Below, piece by piece: positions 51,581 to 59,991 of a stretch of 64,000 nt of DNA. The DNA is from Actinobacteria bacterium 69-20 (GTDB lineage Bacteria; Actinomycetota; Actinomycetes; Mycobacteriales; Nakamurellaceae): the NCBI GenBank assembly GCA_001897425.1, contig MKSW01000011.1:62001-126000 (forward strand), written 5' to 3'. Position numbers and translations under genes: made by a program. Each line of letters opens with the position of its first letter. Position 1 is the stretch's first letter. The notes below the pieces were generated by a model. The model did not search any database, was not told the DNA's origin, and saw only the letters and a program-made list of their open reading frames with translations.

Positions 51581-51606
51581 ATACCCGACGGGGCCGGCCG
51601 TCAAAC
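51581..51606 (-). promoter_or_regulatory. SigF promoter of the GH15 gene, leaderless
   Basis: Minus strand GTTT (51603-51606), 16 bases, GGGTAT (51581-51586), exact consensus. Only 9 bases separate the -10 from the ATG at 51571. Confidence 0.75.
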
Positions 51607-51623
51607 GCGCCCGCCACACGGGC

Positions 51624-51675
51624 ACACGGGCTTGTCACACGGGCTTGTCCCGTGGGCTTGTCACATGGGCACGTC
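51624..51675. repeat. 13-bp tandem repeat between divergent SigF promoters
   Basis: Four head-to-tail units: ACACGGGCTTGTC twice exactly, then CCGTGGGCTTGTC and ACATGGGCACGTC, preceded by a partial ACACGGGC. They sit between the promoters of the GH15 gene and the 51825 operon. Confidence 0.8.
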
Positions 51676-51720
51676 GATCGGCGAATCGCTGGCGGCCACC
51701 GTGCCACCCGTTCGACCGGG

Positions 51721-51747
51721 GTTTGCGGGGGCGGCCAGAGTGGGTAT
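51721..51747 (+). promoter_or_regulatory. SigF-like promoter of the 51825 operon
   Basis: Plus strand GTTT (51721-51724), 17 bases, GGGTAT (51742-51747), about 78 bases before the GTG at 51825. Spacing one longer than at the other sites. Confidence 0.6.
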
Positions 51748-51824
51748 GGACGGGTATCCGCGGAGACACACGCACGAGCGGTCGATAGGCGTCGACGGGC
51801 GGGGCCGGACAGGAGGCGACGACA

Positions 51825-52454
51825 GTGACGACCATCATTCGCCGATCGATCGGCCCGGCTCTCGGCGGCCTGCGGGCCGCCCGTCATGGGACGCCCGCAG
51901 CGGTCGCAGGCGCGGTCACTGACACGGCGAGCGCGGTTGTGGACACGGTCGGCTCCGCGGCCGACGCGGTGGTCGCGAATGTGGTGGGCAAGGCTGCGGA
52001 CCTGGTTGAACACGGCGGCGGGGTCGCCGGCACCGCTCGCCTGCTGCGCGATATCCGTCAGGGTCGTTCCCAGCGCACCCTGGCCGGGCTGACCGCCGCG
52101 GGGTCGGTCATCACAGCGGCGGAGATCTTCTTCGAACACGACCGGTCCAGCTTCGGAAACCGCGTGATGTGGTGGCCCGTGATGCTAGGACCGGTGGGCG
52201 GGATCGCCGGGATCGCCGGGTTCTGCTCGCCTCGGATGGCGACGACGGCGCTCCCGATCGCATCGCTGGCGATCGTGGCCAACGGGGTGCAAGGGACCTA
52301 CCTGCATGTCCGTGGAATCGCGCAGAAGCCCGGCGGATTTCGCCGTAATGCCAAGTTCAATATCGAGACGGGCCCGCCGCTCTTCGCCCCGCTGCTGATG
52401 ACGATGGTCGGTGGCATGGGCCTCGTGGCCGCTCTGCTGCGGCGGGAACGATGA
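51825..52454 (+). CDS. Hypothetical membrane protein, first gene of the GMC operon
   Basis: A 209-residue protein from GTG with AGGAGG 8 bases upstream. An N-terminal Ala/Val/Asp-rich helix (about 25-65) could form a coiled structure. It is followed by about four hydrophobic segments, with LAGLTAAGSVITAAEIFFEHDRSSFGNR, GPVGGIAGIAGFCSPR and PLLMTMVGGMGLVAALL. I do not recognise a family. Coupling by ATGA to the gluconate-dehydrogenase-like subunit gene suggests it is a membrane partner of that enzyme. Confidence 0.8.
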   Translation: MTTIIRRSIGPALGGLRAARHGTPAAVAGAVTDTASAVVDTVGSAADAVVANVVGKAADLVEHGGGVAGTARLLRDIRQGRSQRTLAGLTAAGSVITAAEIFFEHDRSSFGNRVMWWPVMLGPVGGIAGIAGFCSPRMATTALPIASLAIVANGVQGTYLHVRGIAQKPGGFRRNAKFNIETGPPLFAPLLMTMVGGMGLVAALLRRER

Positions 52455-53188
52455 CGCGTCCCGTGGCACCCCGTGGCGTCGGATTCGACGGCGAGAGTGG
52501 CGCGCCAGGTCCCGGCGGCGCCGTTTCGCCGCAGCGAAAGCCCGGGTACTGCAACAGGTTTCCCGGCTTCGACGTTCTCGACGAGGCGGCGCACTGGGAC
52601 GACGCGACGGCGGCGGTGGTGCTGGGCCGATTGCGGTCGCCGGAGCCGCCTCGGTTCTTCAATGCGGTCGAAGAGGCAGCCGCCGACGCGCTGTTCGACG
52701 TCCTCCTCGATCAGAACCCTGGCAACGATCACCGCATCCCCGTCACGTCGATGGTGGACTCCCGACTGGCCGAGCAGCGGACCGACGGGTGGCACTACGG
52801 CGACATGCCCGCGGACGGCGACGCGTTCAAACGATCGTTGGCGCTGCTCGATGCGGACGCCGTCGACGAGTTCGGCACCGCTTTCGCGGGCTGCGATGTC
52901 GAGTCCCAGCGCGCGCAACTCGATGCGATCTGCCGACGGGGTTCCGCGCCGTGGCACGAGTTCGTGGCAGCTCGGATCTGGAGCCTGTGGATGCGCTACG
53001 CCTGCACCGCCTTCTACTCGCATCCGCACATCTGGAACGACATCGGTTTCCCCGGTCCGGCCTACCCCCGCGGCTATGCCGCCCTCGGGCTCGGCAAACG
53101 CGAGTCTTTTGAGGTGCCGGACGCCAGGCCGGCGTTGGATCCCGTCACCGCCGAGGAACCCGCCGGCCGAACGGGGGCCACCACATGA
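52451..53188 (+). CDS. Gluconate 2-dehydrogenase subunit 3-like protein
   Basis: A 245-residue protein with the gluconate_2-dh3 pattern: RFFNAVEEAAADALFDVLLDQ near 68-88, then AFYSHPHIWNDIGFPGPAYPRGYAALGLGKRESFEV near the C-terminus. In the known membrane enzyme this small subunit assists the GMC flavoprotein. No Tat or Sec signal is visible, unlike the periplasmic version, and no cytochrome subunit gene is nearby. Overlaps both neighbours by 4 bases (ATGA). Confidence 0.82.
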   Translation: MTRPVAPRGVGFDGESGAPGPGGAVSPQRKPGYCNRFPGFDVLDEAAHWDDATAAVVLGRLRSPEPPRFFNAVEEAAADALFDVLLDQNPGNDHRIPVTSMVDSRLAEQRTDGWHYGDMPADGDAFKRSLALLDADAVDEFGTAFAGCDVESQRAQLDAICRRGSAPWHEFVAARIWSLWMRYACTAFYSHPHIWNDIGFPGPAYPRGYAALGLGKRESFEVPDARPALDPVTAEEPAGRTGATT

Positions 53189-54840
53189 ACGCCGTCCGGG
53201 AGCGGAACGAGTCCGCCTGGCTGCTGGCTGACGGAGGCCGGAGACTCGATGATCGGCTGCGGGCCGACATGCGGCGCTTCGATGACGACGACGAGATCGA
53301 CCTGGTGATCGTCGGCTGCGGGGCCGGGGGCGCGACCCTCCTGCAGCGGCTGGCGCGCGCCGGATGGCGCGTCGCGGCGCTGGAGGCCGGTCCGTTCTGG
53401 GACCCGGAACGCGACTGGGTCTCCGACGAGGCCGGATCGCACCATCTGTACTGGACGGAACCGCGAGTGATCGACGGCGCCGACCCGGTTCCCTTGGGCG
53501 CCAACAACTCCGGGCGCGGCGTCGGCGGATCGATGATCCACTTCGCCGGGTACACGCCACGTTTCCACCCGAGCGACTTCCGCACCTTCTCGCTGGACGG
53601 CGTGGGAGCCGATTGGCCGCTGGATTACGACGATCTGCGCACCTACTATCGGACTCTCGAGCAGGAACTGCCCGTCGCCGGCCAGCACTGGCCGTGGGGC
53701 GATCAGCACGGCTACCCGCAGAGTCCGCATCTGGTGGGCGGGAACGGTGAGGTGTTTCTGCGCGGCGCAACCCGACTGCACCTCCGCACCCGCGTAGGGC
53801 CGGTGGCCATCACCAACGGCCGGTTCGGCATGCGTCCGCACTGCATCTACCGGGGCTTCTGCCTCCAAGGCTGCAAGGTCAATGCGAAGGCGTCGCCGCT
53901 CATCACCCACGTTCCCGACGCACTGGCGCACGGTGCGGAGGTTCGTCCGGACTCGATGGTGACCCGGATCGGGATGGATGACGACACGGGGCTGGCCACC
54001 GGTGTGCACTACCTCCGGCGCGGGCGCGAGCGCTTCCAGCGGGCCCGCATGGTCGCCGTCGCCGGCTACTCGATCGAGACACCGCGGCTGCTGCTGAACT
54101 CCGCGACCACCGGATTCCCGGACGGGCTTGCCAACAACCACGATCTTGTCGGGCGATACGTGATGGTGCAGGGTGCGCCGCAGACGGCAGGCCGGTTCGA
54201 CGACGAGGTGCGCATGTACAAGGCGCCGCCACCGGAAGTCACCACGGAGGAGTTCTACGAAACCGATCCCACGAAGCCGTACCGTCGCGGGTTCTCGATT
54301 CAAACGGTTTCTCCGCTTCCGATCACTTGGGCGGAACATGTGGCCGCACAAGGCCATTGGGGTGCGGATCTGCGGCGCTATATGAGCGATTACGTGCACT
54401 GGAGTTGCCTCGGCGCGCTGTGCGAATTCCTGCCGCTGGCCGACAACCGCGTCACGCTCGCGGGCGAGAAGGACCATTATGGGCTGCCGGTCGCGAGGTT
54501 CAGCTATTCGCAATGCGACAACGACCGGGCCTTGATGAAATCCTCGCAGTCCGTCATGGAATCAATCCTCGAGGCCGCGGGCGCCACCGAGGTGATAACG
54601 ATCAATCGTTACGCGCACCTGGTGGGTGGGGCACGCATGGGGGACAACCCGCGCACTGGAGTCGTGGACGCGGCATGCCGATCCTTCGCTATCCCCAACC
54701 TGCTCGTCACGGACGGCAGCGTGCTCCCGACCCAGGGCAGCGCGAACCCTGCGCTCACCATCATGGCGCTGGCCGCGCGCGCCGCGGATCTGCTGGTGGC
54801 CGGATCGAGGTCGGGTTTACGGCCGCGGGCCCGACCCTAG
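53185..54840 (+). CDS. GMC-family FAD oxidoreductase (gluconate/alcohol dehydrogenase large subunit-like)
   Basis: A 551-residue flavoenzyme. The FAD motif is VIVGCGAGGATLLQRLARAGWRVAALEAG (about 41-69), the GMC signature region NNSGRGVGGSMIHFAGYTPRF follows, and PHCIYRGFCLQGCKVNAKAS, NRYAHLVGGARMGDNP (catalytic His region) and LLVTDGSVLPTQGSANPALTIMALAARAADL close it. It oxidises a sugar, sugar acid or alcohol, with electrons passing to an unknown acceptor. No export signal, so probably cytosolic or membrane-attached. Coupled by ATGA to subunit 3. Confidence 0.88.
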   Translation: MNAVRERNESAWLLADGGRRLDDRLRADMRRFDDDDEIDLVIVGCGAGGATLLQRLARAGWRVAALEAGPFWDPERDWVSDEAGSHHLYWTEPRVIDGADPVPLGANNSGRGVGGSMIHFAGYTPRFHPSDFRTFSLDGVGADWPLDYDDLRTYYRTLEQELPVAGQHWPWGDQHGYPQSPHLVGGNGEVFLRGATRLHLRTRVGPVAITNGRFGMRPHCIYRGFCLQGCKVNAKASPLITHVPDALAHGAEVRPDSMVTRIGMDDDTGLATGVHYLRRGRERFQRARMVAVAGYSIETPRLLLNSATTGFPDGLANNHDLVGRYVMVQGAPQTAGRFDDEVRMYKAPPPEVTTEEFYETDPTKPYRRGFSIQTVSPLPITWAEHVAAQGHWGADLRRYMSDYVHWSCLGALCEFLPLADNRVTLAGEKDHYGLPVARFSYSQCDNDRALMKSSQSVMESILEAAGATEVITINRYAHLVGGARMGDNPRTGVVDAACRSFAIPNLLVTDGSVLPTQGSANPALTIMALAARAADLLVAGSRSGLRPRARP

Positions 54841-54932
54841 AACAACGTCATGGTCGTTGACGCGCGAAGAAGGATCAGCGCCGCACGATCCCGACCGAGG
54901 CCATCCACCAATCAGCCCAGGAGGCAATCATT

Positions 54933-56714
54933 ATGGCCGAGCACACCGTGGCGGATTTCATCTTGAAGCGCCTTCGCGAATGGGGTGTGAGCACCGTCTT
55001 CGCCTACCCAGGAGACGGGATCAACGGGCTCGTCGCCGCGTGGGGACGAGCCGACAACACACCCCGGTTCGTTCAGGCCCGACACGAGGAGATGGCCGCC
55101 TTCGAGGCAGTGGGCTACGCGAAGTTCACCGGTGAGATCGGCGTCTGCGCGGCCACCTCGGGGCCTGGTGCCATTCACCTGTTGAACGGCCTCTACGACG
55201 CCAAACTCGATCACGTTCCGATGGTCGCCATCGTCGGCCAGACGTCGCGCTCGGCCATGGGCGGCTCCTACCAGCAGGAAATCGACCTGATGAGCCTGTT
55301 CAAGGACGTCGCCTCCGACTACCTGCAGATGGCAACCGTTCCCGAGCAATTGCCGAACCTGATCGACCGGGCGATGCGGACGGCACAGGCCCGGCGCAGC
55401 GTCACCGCCGTCATCGTCCCGTCGGACCTGCAGGAGGCGCGCTATTCGCCGCCGACCCATGAGTTCAAGATGGTGCCGTCGAGCCTGGGGATCGATTTTC
55501 CGGTCGCCGTTCCCGGAGATGACGCTGTTCGCCGCGCCGCCGAGATCTTGAATGCCGGGCACAAGGTGGCGATCCTCGCCGGGCAGGGAGCGCGCGGCGC
55601 TCGGGCGGAACTGCGCGATGTCGCGGACATTCTCGGCGCCGGCATTGCCAAGCCTCTGTTGGGCAAGGATGTCCTCCCGGACGATCTTCCATTTGTCACC
55701 GGCTCGATCGGTCTGTTGGGAACGCGACCGAGCTACGAGATGATGATGGGCTGCGATACGCTGCTGACCGTCGGGTCGAATTTCCCGTACACCCAGTTCC
55801 TGCCGAAATTCGGCCGGGCGAAGGGCGTGCAGATCGATATCGACGGAGCGATGATCGGCATGCGTTATCCCTATGACGTCAATTTGGTCGGCGATGCGCA
55901 GGCGACGCTGCGGGCGCTGATTCCGCTGTTGACGAAGCAGCAGGATCGCTCCTGGCGCGAGGAAATCGAGAAGAATGTCGCCGACTGGCGCGACTCGATG
56001 GATGCCGAGGCGGGTGTGTCGGCGGATCCGGTCAATCCCATGCGCATCTTCACGGAGTTCTCGGACCGGCTGCCGGATCGCGCGATTGTGACGGCGGACT
56101 CGGGTTCCGCCGCAAACTGGTACGCGCGGCATATACGCTTCCGTAGCGACACCCGCGGCTCGTTGTCCGGCAATCTAGCGACGATGGGCCCCGGTGTGCC
56201 GTACGCGATCGGCGCGAAGTTCGGCCATCCGGATCGCCCCGTCGTGGCGTTCGTCGGCGACGGCGCCATGCAGATGAACGGTATGGCCGAATTGATAACC
56301 GCCGCGAAGTACTACCGCCAGTGGAGTGATCCCAGGCTCATCGTCGCGGTGTTGCACAATGACGATCTGAACCAGGTCACCTGGGAATTGCGCGCGATGG
56401 GCGGTGCGCCGAAGTTCGTCGAATCGCAGTCGCTTCCCAGCGTGGACTATGCGGCTTTCGCCGCGTCGCTGGGCCTTCGCGCCACGACCGTCACCGATCC
56501 GGAGCACCTGGGCTCGGCATGGGATGCGGCGCTGTCCGCGGACCGGCCGAGCGTGATCGATGTGCACTGCGATCCGAATATCCCGCCGATCCCTCCGCAC
56601 GCGACGTTCGACCAGGTCCAGAAGATGCTCGAGTCCGCACTGGCAGGCGACGAGAATCGTTGGCAATTCCTCAAGGAGGGCGTCAAGGCGAAAGCCGCCG
56701 AGATCTTCGGATGA
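54933..56714 (+). CDS. TPP-dependent pyruvate oxidase/dehydrogenase-like enzyme
   Basis: A 593-residue enzyme of the PoxB/acetolactate-synthase superfamily. The N-terminal PYR domain has FAYPGDGINGL and the catalytic glutamate in ARHEEMAAF (E52). The central domain is at about 190-330. The C-terminal PP domain carries the TPP/Mg motif GDGAMQMNGMAELITAA starting at 442 and ending at HNDD. The closest pattern is pyruvate oxidase-like proteins, but another 2-oxoacid decarboxylase role is possible. ATG with AGGAGG 7 bases upstream. 92 bp after the GMC gene; a dispersed motif lies between. Confidence 0.87.
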   Translation: MAEHTVADFILKRLREWGVSTVFAYPGDGINGLVAAWGRADNTPRFVQARHEEMAAFEAVGYAKFTGEIGVCAATSGPGAIHLLNGLYDAKLDHVPMVAIVGQTSRSAMGGSYQQEIDLMSLFKDVASDYLQMATVPEQLPNLIDRAMRTAQARRSVTAVIVPSDLQEARYSPPTHEFKMVPSSLGIDFPVAVPGDDAVRRAAEILNAGHKVAILAGQGARGARAELRDVADILGAGIAKPLLGKDVLPDDLPFVTGSIGLLGTRPSYEMMMGCDTLLTVGSNFPYTQFLPKFGRAKGVQIDIDGAMIGMRYPYDVNLVGDAQATLRALIPLLTKQQDRSWREEIEKNVADWRDSMDAEAGVSADPVNPMRIFTEFSDRLPDRAIVTADSGSAANWYARHIRFRSDTRGSLSGNLATMGPGVPYAIGAKFGHPDRPVVAFVGDGAMQMNGMAELITAAKYYRQWSDPRLIVAVLHNDDLNQVTWELRAMGGAPKFVESQSLPSVDYAAFAASLGLRATTVTDPEHLGSAWDAALSADRPSVIDVHCDPNIPPIPPHATFDQVQKMLESALAGDENRWQFLKEGVKAKAAEIFG

Positions 56715-57016
56715 GGCAGTTTCGAAACACGCTGCTTCGAGACATGCCGCGTTTCAAGCCATCCGGAATTGCCCGGCGTCAGATTCCTTGAGTCAGATTC
56801 CTTGAGTTCCAAGCCGTGGCCGACGCTCCACTCGTCGACTTCCGGCCGCTCGGTGGGCACCCGATAGGCAGCCGCGCGGAGCGCGCGAACAGCGTCATCG
56901 GCGGTGGTCACAAGACCCCATCTTCGTCGCCCATCGGATGCCGGCCCGCGAGGCCGCTCCCGGGGCCGGGGCGAACCCGGGACCTAGCCGTCTCGGCCCC
57001 CCCGCTCTGTCCCGAC
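56715..57016. other. Convergent intergenic region with 14-bp tandem duplication
   Basis: About 300 bp between the TPP enzyme and the MFS gene. It holds TCAGATTCCTTGAG twice in tandem (56779-56806) and a dispersed motif copy, GCGAACAGCGTCATCGGCGG (about 56885-56904). No gene or clear terminator hairpin was seen. Confidence 0.55.
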
Positions 57017-58495
57017 CTACCCGGCCTGGGCGACGCCGCCTCCTTCCGCCTCGGCGACCGTCAACGGTGTCGCGATCGATTCCAGGCTGGCCCGTTCCGC
57101 CTTCACCCCGAAGAGCAACTCCGCGATGCCGCCGATGGCCATCACGGCCGCGCCGATGTAGAAGGCGACGACGACGAGGCCGCGATTGCCGGAGTCGATC
57201 ATGTTCCCGAACAGCAAGGGCCCGGCGATGCCGCCGGCCGCCGTGCCCACGGCGTAGAAGAACGCGATGGCCAGCGCCCTGGTCTCCATGGGAAAGATCT
57301 CGCTCACCGTCAGGTAGGCGGCGCTGGCGCCCGCGGATGCGAGGAAGAACGTCACAACGATGAACGCGATCAGGAGCCACTCGTTGCCCGTGTTCGTCAC
57401 GAAGACGATGCCGAGTGGAATCGTGATGAGCGCCGATCCGAGGTAGGTGCCGGAGATCATGGCCTTCCGGCCGACCGTGTCGAACAGCCGGCCCAATGTG
57501 AGTGGGCCCAACAGGTTGCCGAGGGCGTAGATGATCAGGAATATCGGGACCAATCCCGAGGAGACCTTGTAGAACTTCCCGAACAGGGTGCCGAGGTCGA
57601 AGGTCACCCCGTTGTAGATGAACGCCTGTCCGATGAACAGGGCGATACCCAGGATCGCGCGCTTCGGGTAGACCTTGAACGCGGTGCGCGCGATGGTTCG
57701 GAACGGAATGGTGTCGCGCTGCCGCACGGTGAGCTCGTCGTCGGGTTCGGCAAGATCCTCGCCGGTCTCGGCCGCAACATCGTTCTCGATGCCGTCGACG
57801 ATCGCCTCTGCCTCGTCCTCGCGCCCGTGGATGAACAACCATCGCGGGCTTTCCGGCACGTGCCGTCGCACCAACATGATCCCCAGGCCCAGGACGACGC
57901 CGATGCCGAACGCGAGTCGCCAGCCCAACCACTCCGGGAGCCAGGCCTTGTTGAGGAATACGAGCGCCAATGCGGAGCCGCCTGCCGAGCCCGCCCAATA
58001 CGTCCCGTTGATGATGAGGTCGATGCGACCGCGAACCCGTGCGGGGATGAGCTCGTCGATGGCGGAGTTGATCGCCGAATACTCACCGCCGATGCCGGCG
58101 CCGGTGAAGAACCGCGCCAGGAAGAAGAACCACGGCGCCCAGGCGAACGCCGTGGCGAAGGTCGCCAAGACGTACAGCGTCAGCGTGACGAGGAACAGCT
58201 TCTTTCGGCCGAACCGATCGGTGAGATGGCCGAAGAGAAGGGCGCCTAGACAGGCGCCGACGATGTAGATGGCGCCGGCCATGCCGATGTCGCCTGCCGA
58301 CATGCCGACGCCGCTGCCCTTCTCGGTGAGCCGCGCAGCGACGGCGCCGACCATGGTCACCTCGAGCCCGTCGAGAATCCACACGGTGCCCAGCCCGATG
58401 AGCACCCGCCAGTGGAATCCGCTCCACGGCAAGCGGTCCAGCCGCGCCGGGATCCGGGTCGTGATAGTCCGGTTCTGCACCGCGATGTCGCTCAT
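57017..58495 (-). CDS. MFS transporter, sugar/organic-acid porter type
   Basis: A 492-residue, 12-helix transporter. The sugar-porter signatures GHLTDRFGRKKLFLVTLTLYVLATFATAFA, ARFFTGAGIGGEYSAINSAIDELIPARVRGR, PESPRWLFIHGREDEAE and GRLFDTVGRKAMISG are present. The pattern is shared by inositol, niacin and aromatic-acid carriers. A long acidic central loop (ENDVAAETGEDLAEPDDELTVRQRDT) is normal for the group. ATG with AGGAGG upstream. It might import the substrate of the neighbouring oxidoreductases, but that is inference. Confidence 0.88.
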   Translation of the reverse strand: MSDIAVQNRTITTRIPARLDRLPWSGFHWRVLIGLGTVWILDGLEVTMVGAVAARLTEKGSGVGMSAGDIGMAGAIYIVGACLGALLFGHLTDRFGRKKLFLVTLTLYVLATFATAFAWAPWFFFLARFFTGAGIGGEYSAINSAIDELIPARVRGRIDLIINGTYWAGSAGGSALALVFLNKAWLPEWLGWRLAFGIGVVLGLGIMLVRRHVPESPRWLFIHGREDEAEAIVDGIENDVAAETGEDLAEPDDELTVRQRDTIPFRTIARTAFKVYPKRAILGIALFIGQAFIYNGVTFDLGTLFGKFYKVSSGLVPIFLIIYALGNLLGPLTLGRLFDTVGRKAMISGTYLGSALITIPLGIVFVTNTGNEWLLIAFIVVTFFLASAGASAAYLTVSEIFPMETRALAIAFFYAVGTAAGGIAGPLLFGNMIDSGNRGLVVVAFYIGAAVMAIGGIAELLFGVKAERASLESIATPLTVAEAEGGGVAQAG

Positions 58496-58521
58496 CGTCC
58501 GCCTCCTGTCGGCACGCGTCC

Positions 58522-58547
58522 GTTCGGCCCGCCCGCCGAACGGGTAA
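58522..58547 (+). promoter_or_regulatory. SigF-like promoter of the 58558 gene
   Basis: Plus strand GTTC (58522-58525), 16 bases, GGGTAA (58542-58547), 10 bases before the GTG, so nearly leaderless. One mismatch in each element. Confidence 0.45.
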
Positions 58548-58557
58548 CACTGTCGGT

Positions 58558-58809
58558 GTGAACAGCTGTCAACTCCTCGGGCACCGGTACCGGTTCACCG
58601 CGGACGGTTCGACCATGAGATGGCGATGCGCACGAGGGTGCGGGGCCTCGGGGAGCAAGGACTATCCCGATGCCGCGACCGCGACCAGGTACGCCCTCGC
58701 GATGGACACCGAGGACAGTGCCGACATCGGCCGCCGCGCACCAATTCTGGGCATGTTCCCGCTGCGGCTGTGGCGACTGTGGCGACGGCATCGCCCCGGT
58801 GCCAGTTGA
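58558..58809 (+). CDS. Small Cys-containing protein (DUF1660-like)
   Basis: An 83-residue protein from GTG: MNSCQLLGHRYRFTADGSTM, then MRWRCARGCGASGSKDYPDAATATRYALAMDTEDSADIGRRAPILGMFPLRLWRLWRR. CQLLGH...C..GCG suggests a small zinc site, and the C-terminus is amphipathic and basic. Similar small proteins recur in actinobacteria and are sometimes labelled DUF1660. Function unknown. Confidence 0.75.
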   Translation: MNSCQLLGHRYRFTADGSTMRWRCARGCGASGSKDYPDAATATRYALAMDTEDSADIGRRAPILGMFPLRLWRLWRRHRPGAS

Positions 58810-59088
58810 CCGATCGCTGCTCACCATGACCGGCGCCCGTGGTCAGGACCGCGTGTCGCCGCGCCAGCCGTGGCAGAGTTGATGGCATCACCCGCCATGA
58901 CGACGCAGCCTCCTCATGTCCTCCTCATGTCGCAGCCTCCTCGTGTCGCCCGTATCCGCGTCGTGTGCCGCAAGATACGAGTCGTGCTCGTGCGATTCAC
59001 CGGTTCCTTACCCGGATTGCCCGGGCCTGAACCGCATCTGTGCGTACGGCCCCGTTTGCGTCGACGGGCCGGTGGGTAGGGCAGCGGT

Positions 59089-59991
59089 GTGAAGGTCGAC
59101 GTCACGCATCCCGATCGTCTGGTCTTCCCCGACGTCGGGGTCACCAAGGGCGACGTGGTCGACTACTACCGCCGCGTCGCGCGCTGGATGCTGCCGCTGA
59201 TCAAGGATCGCCCGCTCACGGTGCAGCGATTCCCGCGCGGGGTCGGCGCCCGGGCAACCCACGGCAGTGGAAAAGGGTTTGTACAGCAGGATTTTTCGCG
59301 TTCCGGCGCCCCCGGTTGGCTCCGAACGGTCAAGGTACCGAGACTCTCCGGTGGCTCGGTGGAGCACGCGGTCGCGGATCGCCCGGAGGCGTTGGCGTGG
59401 CTCGCGAACCAGGGAGCGATCACATTGCACATGTGGACCGCCCGCTGGACGGATCTCACGCATCCGGACCTGGTGGTCTTCGATCTAGACCCGGCGGAGG
59501 ATGGCTTCGCCGTTGTCCGAGACACCGCGCTCGCGGCACGAGACCTGTTGTCCACTATCGGTTTGCGCCCATACGTGCAGGTGACCGGTTCACGCGGCGT
59601 CCACGTCGTGGCGCCGATCAAGACGGGACCCACCTTCGATGAAGTTCGAGACTTCGCCCGCGGGATCGGCGAACGGCTCGCACACGACGACGCGACGCAT
59701 CGCACCGTTGCCGTTCGCAAGGCCGATCGTCGGGGTCGGCTGTACATCGACGTGATGCGAAACGGGTACGCGCAAACGGCAGTGGCGCCGTACTCCGTTC
59801 GGGCACGGCCGAATGCGAGTGTGGCCACGCCGATCACGTGGGAGGAACTCGGCGATGATCGTGTGCGCCCTGATGGATTCACGCTGTTGACGATCCTCGA
59901 TCGCCTTGCCGATCACGGAGACCCTTGGTCCGGTATGCGTCGCCATGCCGCGTCATTCGGCGCAGCAAGCAAGAGGTTCGCCGGTCTGTGA
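59089..59991 (+). CDS. Stand-alone LigD-type polymerase/primase domain
   Basis: A 300-residue archaeo-eukaryotic primase-type polymerase as in bacterial end-joining LigD. Metal aspartates are D132 and D134 in VVFDLDP, with the third at D221 (LYIDVMRNG); the GSRGVHVVAP motif is at 167-176. Other landmarks are HPDRLVFPDVGVTKGDVVDYYRRV at the start and the ATPITWEEL segment near the end. It lacks ligase and phosphoesterase domains, and no ku or ligase gene is in the window, as in the separate PolDom proteins of mycobacteria. GTG start, weak ribosome-binding site. Confidence 0.9.
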   Translation: MKVDVTHPDRLVFPDVGVTKGDVVDYYRRVARWMLPLIKDRPLTVQRFPRGVGARATHGSGKGFVQQDFSRSGAPGWLRTVKVPRLSGGSVEHAVADRPEALAWLANQGAITLHMWTARWTDLTHPDLVVFDLDPAEDGFAVVRDTALAARDLLSTIGLRPYVQVTGSRGVHVVAPIKTGPTFDEVRDFARGIGERLAHDDATHRTVAVRKADRRGRLYIDVMRNGYAQTAVAPYSVRARPNASVATPITWEELGDDRVRPDGFTLLTILDRLADHGDPWSGMRRHAASFGAASKRFAGL

